DNA from: Firmicutes bacterium UBA6806
GTDB taxonomy: Bacteria > Bacillota > Clostridia > Peptostreptococcales > Acidaminobacteraceae
Direction: 5' to 3'
Length of the DNA: 17,626 bases
Assembly (NCBI GenBank): GCA_002452745.1
Contig: DKFC01000050.1
Coordinates: 1 to 17,626 of the forward strand
The notes under the pieces are model-generated. The model worked only from the letters and a program-made list of their open reading frames with translations, was not told the origin of the DNA and did not search any database. Position 1 is the stretch's first letter. The number at the start of each line of letters is the position of its first letter. Shown piece by piece: positions 14,525 to 17,626 of the stretch. A program made the translations under genes and the position numbers.

Positions 14525-15748
14525 ATGGAAAAAATCATTGTCCAAAAATATGGTGGCAGTTCTGTTGCTGATGCCGAGAGAATTCAAAGGGTTACTAAAC
14601 ATGTTATACAGCAGAAGAAAAACGGATTAAACCCCGTTGTGGTCGTCTCAGCCATGGGGGATTCAACAGATCATCTGATAGAACTGGCAAAATCCATAAA
14701 TCCATCTCCATCATCAAGAGAAATGGATGTCCTCCTATCAACAGGTGAGCAAATATCTATTTCACTCCTCGCCATGTCCATTGAAGCGATGGGTTATAAG
14801 GCGATTTCTCTCACCGGATATCAATGTGGTATCCAGACAGATCCCTTCTTCTCCAAAGCAAAAATCAGCGACATCCATCCGGATAGAATTCTCTCTGAAC
14901 TCGATGAAGGTAAAATAGTCATCGTTGCTGGATTTCAGGGGATGACTGAAAATGGAGATATTACCACTTTAGGTCGAGGCGGTTCAGATACAACTGCGGT
15001 TGCACTGGCAGTTGCATTAAATGCCACTGCATGCGAAATCTACACAGATGTCCGTGGTATCTATACAGCAGATCCCAGAGTCGTTAAAGACGCCTCTCAG
15101 TTAAAGGATATCAGCTATGATGAGATGCTCGAACTCGCCAAGCTGGGTGCTAAAGTCATGCATCCTCGCTCAGTTGAACTCGCACGCAAAAACAATATGA
15201 AATTAGTAGTCCGTTCTTCGTTTGAACTTGAAGAGAGCGGTACAAATATAACAGAGGTGAAACAAATGGAAAAAGCTCAAGTACGAGGTGTCACTTGTGA
15301 TGATAATATCGTCAGACTCACTGTCCCAAATGTCCCAGATAAACCTGGCATCGCCTATAAGCTGTTCTCAATGTTGGCGGCTAAAAACATTCATATTGAT
15401 ATGATAATCCAAAATCTCAATCATGATGCCTTCAACGATATATCTTTTACCGTTCCAAAAGATGAGCTTGAAAATGTCAACAGTATCATTGAAGCCTTTA
15501 TCAAAGAAGTTGGTGCGTCTCCCCTTTTAATACGCAAAGACGTGGCAAAATTGTCTATCGTTGGCACAGGTATTACCTCAGATGCCAACATAGCATCAGG
15601 CTTATTTGGAACTCTTTATCAACTGGGAATTAATATCGAAATGATTTCCACATCAGAAATTAAAATTTCATGCATTATTGATGAATCCCAATCAAAACTT
15701 GCAGTTAATGAAATTCATAGTTTTTTTGAACTCAATCACGTTATCTAA
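14525..15748 (+). CDS. lysC: Aspartate kinase
   Basis: This 407-aa monofunctional aspartokinase phosphorylates aspartate, the first step towards lysine, threonine and methionine. The N-terminal kinase domain begins QKYGGSSVAD and holds GFQGMTENGDITTLGRGGSDTTA near residue 150, then EIYTDVRGIYTADPR. The C-terminal part (about 265-400) has two ACT domains, one with VPDKPGIAYKLFSMLAAKNIHIDMI and one ending IEMISTSEIKISCII, which should give feedback control. Length and layout are close to the Bacillus LysC type. An ATG at codon 248 is preceded by AGAGG, suggesting a separate regulatory subunit. It is the last gene of the threonine operon, which suggests supply of threonine; inhibition by lysine, threonine or both cannot be read from sequence. 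GAGG lies about 8 nt before the ATG. Confidence 0.95.
   Translation: MEKIIVQKYGGSSVADAERIQRVTKHVIQQKKNGLNPVVVVSAMGDSTDHLIELAKSINPSPSSREMDVLLSTGEQISISLLAMSIEAMGYKAISLTGYQCGIQTDPFFSKAKISDIHPDRILSELDEGKIVIVAGFQGMTENGDITTLGRGGSDTTAVALAVALNATACEIYTDVRGIYTADPRVVKDASQLKDISYDEMLELAKLGAKVMHPRSVELARKNNMKLVVRSSFELEESGTNITEVKQMEKAQVRGVTCDDNIVRLTVPNVPDKPGIAYKLFSMLAAKNIHIDMIIQNLNHDAFNDISFTVPKDELENVNSIIEAFIKEVGASPLLIRKDVAKLSIVGTGITSDANIASGLFGTLYQLGINIEMISTSEIKISCIIDESQSKLAVNEIHSFFELNHVI
15253..15268 (+). promoter_or_regulatory. Possible internal translation start for an aspartokinase beta subunit
   Basis: AGAGGTG (15253-15259) lies 6 nt upstream of an in-frame ATG at 15266 (codon 248). Starting there would give a 160-aa protein consisting of the ACT-domain half. 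Bacillus subtilis LysC makes a beta subunit of about this size from an internal in-frame start, so the arrangement may be conserved. Confidence 0.5.
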
Positions 15749-15768
15749 TCAGAAAAACACTGGTCAAC

Positions 15769-15789
15769 ACCATCAAGCGATTTGATGGT
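15769..15789. repeat. Small hairpin between lysC and its terminator
   Basis: ACCATCAA (15769-15776) and TTGATGGT (15782-15789) form an 8-bp perfect stem with a 5-nt loop. It comes directly before the large terminator hairpin and has no T run of its own. It may protect the transcript end or help termination. Confidence 0.5.
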
Positions 15790-15794
15790 TACAT

Positions 15795-15850
15795 AAAAAA
15801 GTCCTTTTGGCAGTTCAGGAGTCACTGTACATTGCCAGAAGGACTTTTTT
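15795..15850 (+). terminator. Terminator of the threonine operon, probably bidirectional
   Basis: A 12-bp stem with one G-U pair joins 15801-15812 to 15833-15844 around a 20-nt loop that may fold further. It is flanked by six A (15795-15800) and six T (15845-15850), so a T run follows the stem on either strand. It lies about 46 nt after the lysC stop and 68 nt past the stop of the convergent phosphotransferase-like gene, and can serve both. Confidence 0.9.
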
Positions 15851-15917
15851 ATTCAGCAATTTAGGCTTTGCTCTTTTTCAAGATAACGTCATCATTGAAT
15901 TCATTTTAGAATTGAAT

Positions 15918-16865
15918 TTAAAGATACCATCTGTCTATTTGGTCATAATTTATCAGAACCATTTTAAGATAATTAAAGGACTCACAATAAAACAGTTTAG
16001 ACACATCCTTAGACCAGCTACACAAGTCTATGCCCAGTCTCAATAAATTGAATTTAATTTCGCTATTGAATGATTCCTCAATTTTTAGATACCATTCATA
16101 TCCTCTTTTAAAGGGTTTGATAAGATAAGGGTTGCTGAGAAAATACTTTCTATAGAGTCCCGTTATATCATAGAACTCATTAAAAACCACGCATTTTTCA
16201 AAGTCGAGAAACGCACTTACTCCATAGAAATTCTCTGAATTTTGGGTTATCATAATATTTCTTCCATCAATATCTCTATGACAAAGCCTTCCAACTTCTA
16301 ACTGGCGTATATTTTTATATTCTTCACGGACATGGTAGATTGCCTTCTGATAAATATTAGATTCCTCACTGGTACAACTCTGCAAATTTCCTATAAGTCT
16401 CTCTGTATCCTCAATGATAAAATTTCGATATTCACCCACGGGACTTCTCTTTTCTACGTTCCAGTCTCCAAAGTAGTCAAATGTATGACTCCCGTGAAAA
16501 CAACCCAGTATGGCACCAATTTCTTCAAATAGCTGTATGAGATTTTCTGTTGGAATTTTATCTATTTTTAAATCAAGTAAATCACCTTCTACAAAAGGAT
16601 AAATCAACCACTCATGCCCTAACTTTGTGATTCCCTCTGCCAAAATGGTCAATCGATCTTGCTTAAAATACTGAAATGACTTAATTTCTCTTATACGTTT
16701 ATTGGGTTTATAAAAAAATTTAATAACCCACTTATTGTCTTTGTCTGCTGTAAAAAAAACTAAATTTCTATTCAAATCATGATTTCCACATGGAGAAATT
16801 TCTAGAAGTTCTCTATTCAGTTCCATCTTGAAAATTGTTTTGATCTCTTCATAAGTAATTTCCAT
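15918..16865 (-). CDS. Aminoglycoside phosphotransferase (APH)-fold kinase of unknown substrate
   Basis: This 315-aa protein has the APH/choline-kinase fold. Lys49 in WVIKFF is the likely ATP lysine; the catalytic loop is HRDIDGRN (H196, D198, N203), fitting the Brenner motif HxDxxxxN; the metal site is FLDFEKC (D221), where the second acidic position is Glu. Phrases such as LIYPFVEGDLLDL and the tyrosine/tryptophan-rich tail are common in uncharacterised Firmicutes members such as spore-coat CotS-like and other small-molecule kinases. The substrate is unknown; antibiotic resistance should not be assumed. I start it at the ATG at 16865, 7 nt after AGAGG; a TTG at 16901 has no ribosome site. 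It faces the threonine operon across a shared terminator. A 7-bp AT-rich hairpin (16904-16922) lies upstream of the start. Confidence 0.8.
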   Translation of the reverse strand: MEITYEEIKTIFKMELNRELLEISPCGNHDLNRNLVFFTADKDNKWVIKFFYKPNKRIREIKSFQYFKQDRLTILAEGITKLGHEWLIYPFVEGDLLDLKIDKIPTENLIQLFEEIGAILGCFHGSHTFDYFGDWNVEKRSPVGEYRNFIIEDTERLIGNLQSCTSEESNIYQKAIYHVREEYKNIRQLEVGRLCHRDIDGRNIMITQNSENFYGVSAFLDFEKCVVFNEFYDITGLYRKYFLSNPYLIKPFKRGYEWYLKIEESFNSEIKFNLLRLGIDLCSWSKDVSKLFYCESFNYLKMVLINYDQIDRWYL

Positions 16866-16971
16866 ATTGTATCCTCTATAAGTCACTATACTTATAATCA
16901 AATCTATAAACCCATTTTATAGTTTTACTCTGTAATTTGCTTTAGCGCATGTATTACAAACCATCTGTTGA

Positions 16972-17280
16972 TTATAGTACAAATAGTTTCCATATACCTG
17001 CTGTTATTATAACCACTAAAAGTATGCCATTTCGCCAAAGTGTGGCTTTTCCATTATACAGATATTTAAGTATTACCCAGCTCAAGATGAGTACACCCAC
17101 AATTTGAATTCCTGGAATGTATAATCCATCTTGTGCACTGGTTCTTACGGGCAAATTATTGCTAACTAAGATACGTTCTAACAGGGTTCCCCCCTGAGGT
17201 AAATTCATCCCCAAGACCATACTCGTCGCCACTATGCCATATATTAAAATTGTAATGATTAGCACTGCTTTCTTATTCAT
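16972..17280 (-). CDS. Small membrane protein with three predicted helices, function unknown
   Basis: I do not recognise this 102-aa protein. Hydrophobic segments at about residues 4-25, 56-75 and 84-102 suggest three membrane helices; the short N-terminus is basic (NKK). The polar stretch 26-55 between the first two helices contains LPQGGTLLERILVSNNLPVRTSAQDGLYIPG and no cysteine. The protein ends right after the last helix. The ATG has GAGG about 4 nt upstream, and a good promoter lies at 17316-17344, so expression is likely. It is 106 nt upstream of the phosphotransferase-like gene on the same strand with no clear terminator between, so the two may be co-transcribed. Confidence 0.7.
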   Translation of the reverse strand: MNKKAVLIITILIYGIVATSMVLGMNLPQGGTLLERILVSNNLPVRTSAQDGLYIPGIQIVGVLILSWVILKYLYNGKATLWRNGILLVVIITAGIWKLFVL

Positions 17281-17315
17281 ATAACCTCGCTTTAGACCTT
17301 TTATTAACTATTTTA

Positions 17316-17344
17316 ATTATAGACTATTTATTAACAATCTTCAA
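17316..17344 (-). promoter_or_regulatory. Promoter of the small membrane protein gene
   Basis: On the minus strand TTGAAG (17339-17344) and TATAAT (17316-17321) are 17 nt apart. The predicted start lies about 30 nt before the ATG at 17280. It may also supply transcripts for the downstream phosphotransferase-like gene. Confidence 0.7.
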
Positions 17345-17407
17345 CCAATTCCATTTTCAATTAGATCTGCTAACGATCCCCTAGCATCATTTACAATTCC
17401 AACAAAT

Positions 17408-17443
17408 ATAAAAAAACTATTACAACTTATGTCATAATAGTTT
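17408..17443 (-). terminator. Terminator of the tRNA genes
   Basis: A 9-bp stem pairs 17414-17422 with 17435-17443 around a 12-nt loop and runs into seven T on the minus strand (17410-17416, partly in the stem). It lies about 50 nt beyond the tRNA-Arg 3' end. A perfect 18-nt AT-rich palindrome (17457-17474) sits between the two and may add to termination or 3' processing. Confidence 0.8.
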
Positions 17444-17491
17444 AATCTACACCATCAATGATTTTAAAATCATTCATTATATGAAGTTAGA

Positions 17492-17568
17492 TGGCGCGCC
17501 CTAAGGGATTCGAACCCCTAACCTTCTGATTCGTAGTCAGACACTCTATCCAATTGAGCTAAGAGCGC
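17492..17568 (-). tRNA. tRNA-Arg (ACG)
   Basis: A complete 77-nt cloverleaf is visible on the minus strand. The acceptor arm is GCGCTCT/AGGGCGC with one G-U pair, the D-arm carries AGCTCAATTGGATAGAGT, the anticodon loop CTACGAA gives anticodon ACG, and the T-arm has GGTTCGAATCC. The discriminator is G and CCA is encoded. The ACG anticodon is normally edited to ICG to read CGU, CGC and CGA codons. It follows tRNA-Cys by 6 nt, so the two are one transcript. Confidence 0.96.
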
Positions 17569-17574
17569 ATAATT

Positions 17575-17626
17575 TGGAGGCGACGACCAGATTTGAACTG
17601 GTGAATAAAGGTTTTGCAGACCTCTG
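17575..17626 (-). tRNA. tRNA-Cys (GCA), 5' part cut by the window end
   Basis: About 52 nt of the 3' portion are present: the anticodon loop CTGCAAA with anticodon GCA, a T-arm with ACCAG-TTCAAAT-CTGGT, the 3' acceptor strand CGTCGCC, discriminator T as expected for cysteine tRNA, and an encoded CCA. The 5' acceptor strand and D-arm lie outside the window. Confidence 0.93.

Noticed and set aside
15918..16865. Aminoglycoside resistance gene
   Set aside because: Only the kinase fold is visible. The Brenner motif is shared by choline, homoserine and many other small-molecule kinases, and nothing nearby suggests a resistance cassette.
17492..17626. A tRNA-linked integration site
   Set aside because: No integrase, no repeated tRNA 3' end and no foreign-looking genes lie next to the tRNAs inside the window.

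Overview
The window looks like a chromosomal segment of a low-GC Gram-positive bacterium, most likely an anaerobic member of the Clostridia. The reasons are AT-rich intergenic DNA, strong GGAGG-type ribosome sites, TTGACA/TATAAT promoters, several TTG or GTG starts, CCA-encoding tRNA genes, and gene content that pairs late cobalamin synthesis with uptake. The genus cannot be fixed from sequence reading alone. I see no insertion sequence, phage gene, CRISPR array or integron.

Layout. (1) Positions 125-9935, minus strand: a nine-gene cobalamin operon. It starts at a consensus promoter (9907-9935), passes a cobalamin riboswitch (9684-9850) and its intrinsic terminator (9605-9634), and runs cobQ(cbiP) - cbiB - cobD - btuF - btuC - btuD - cobU - cobS - cbiA(cobB) to a strong terminator at 125-166. 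Junctions range from a 7-nt overlap to about 20-nt gaps. (2) 10087-10536, minus: a Bcp-type peroxiredoxin with a PerR-like box over its probable -10. (3) 10725-15850, plus: a threonine operon, ACT/HTH regulator-like protein - hom - thrC - thrB - lysC, with a promoter, an imperfect palindrome in its leader and a long terminator hairpin shared with the convergent gene. (4) 15918-17280, minus: an aminoglycoside-phosphotransferase-fold protein and a small three-helix membrane protein. (5) 17408-17626, minus: tRNA-Cys(GCA), cut by the window end, and tRNA-Arg(ACG), followed by a terminator.

How the parts work together. BtuF/BtuC/BtuD would import corrinoids. CobD and CbiB make and attach the aminopropanol arm, CobU and CobS activate cobinamide and assemble the nucleotide loop, and CbiA and CobQ amidate the corrin ring. 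Bound cobalamin would let the leader terminator form and switch off import and synthesis together. No corrin-ring genes, cobT, adenosyltransferase or cobC phosphatase lie here. The plus-strand operon takes aspartate (LysC) and aspartate semialdehyde (Hom) to threonine (ThrB, ThrC); asd is absent from the window. Its first gene is a plausible autoregulator.

Most of this is well-known biology in a clean arrangement. I did not find a convincing new multi-gene system. The points most worth checking are the stalk-domain/BtuF fusion without a lipobox, the palindrome in the threonine leader beside an ACT-regulator gene, the internal start in lysC, the degenerate ACT tail of Hom, and the PerR-like site at bcp.
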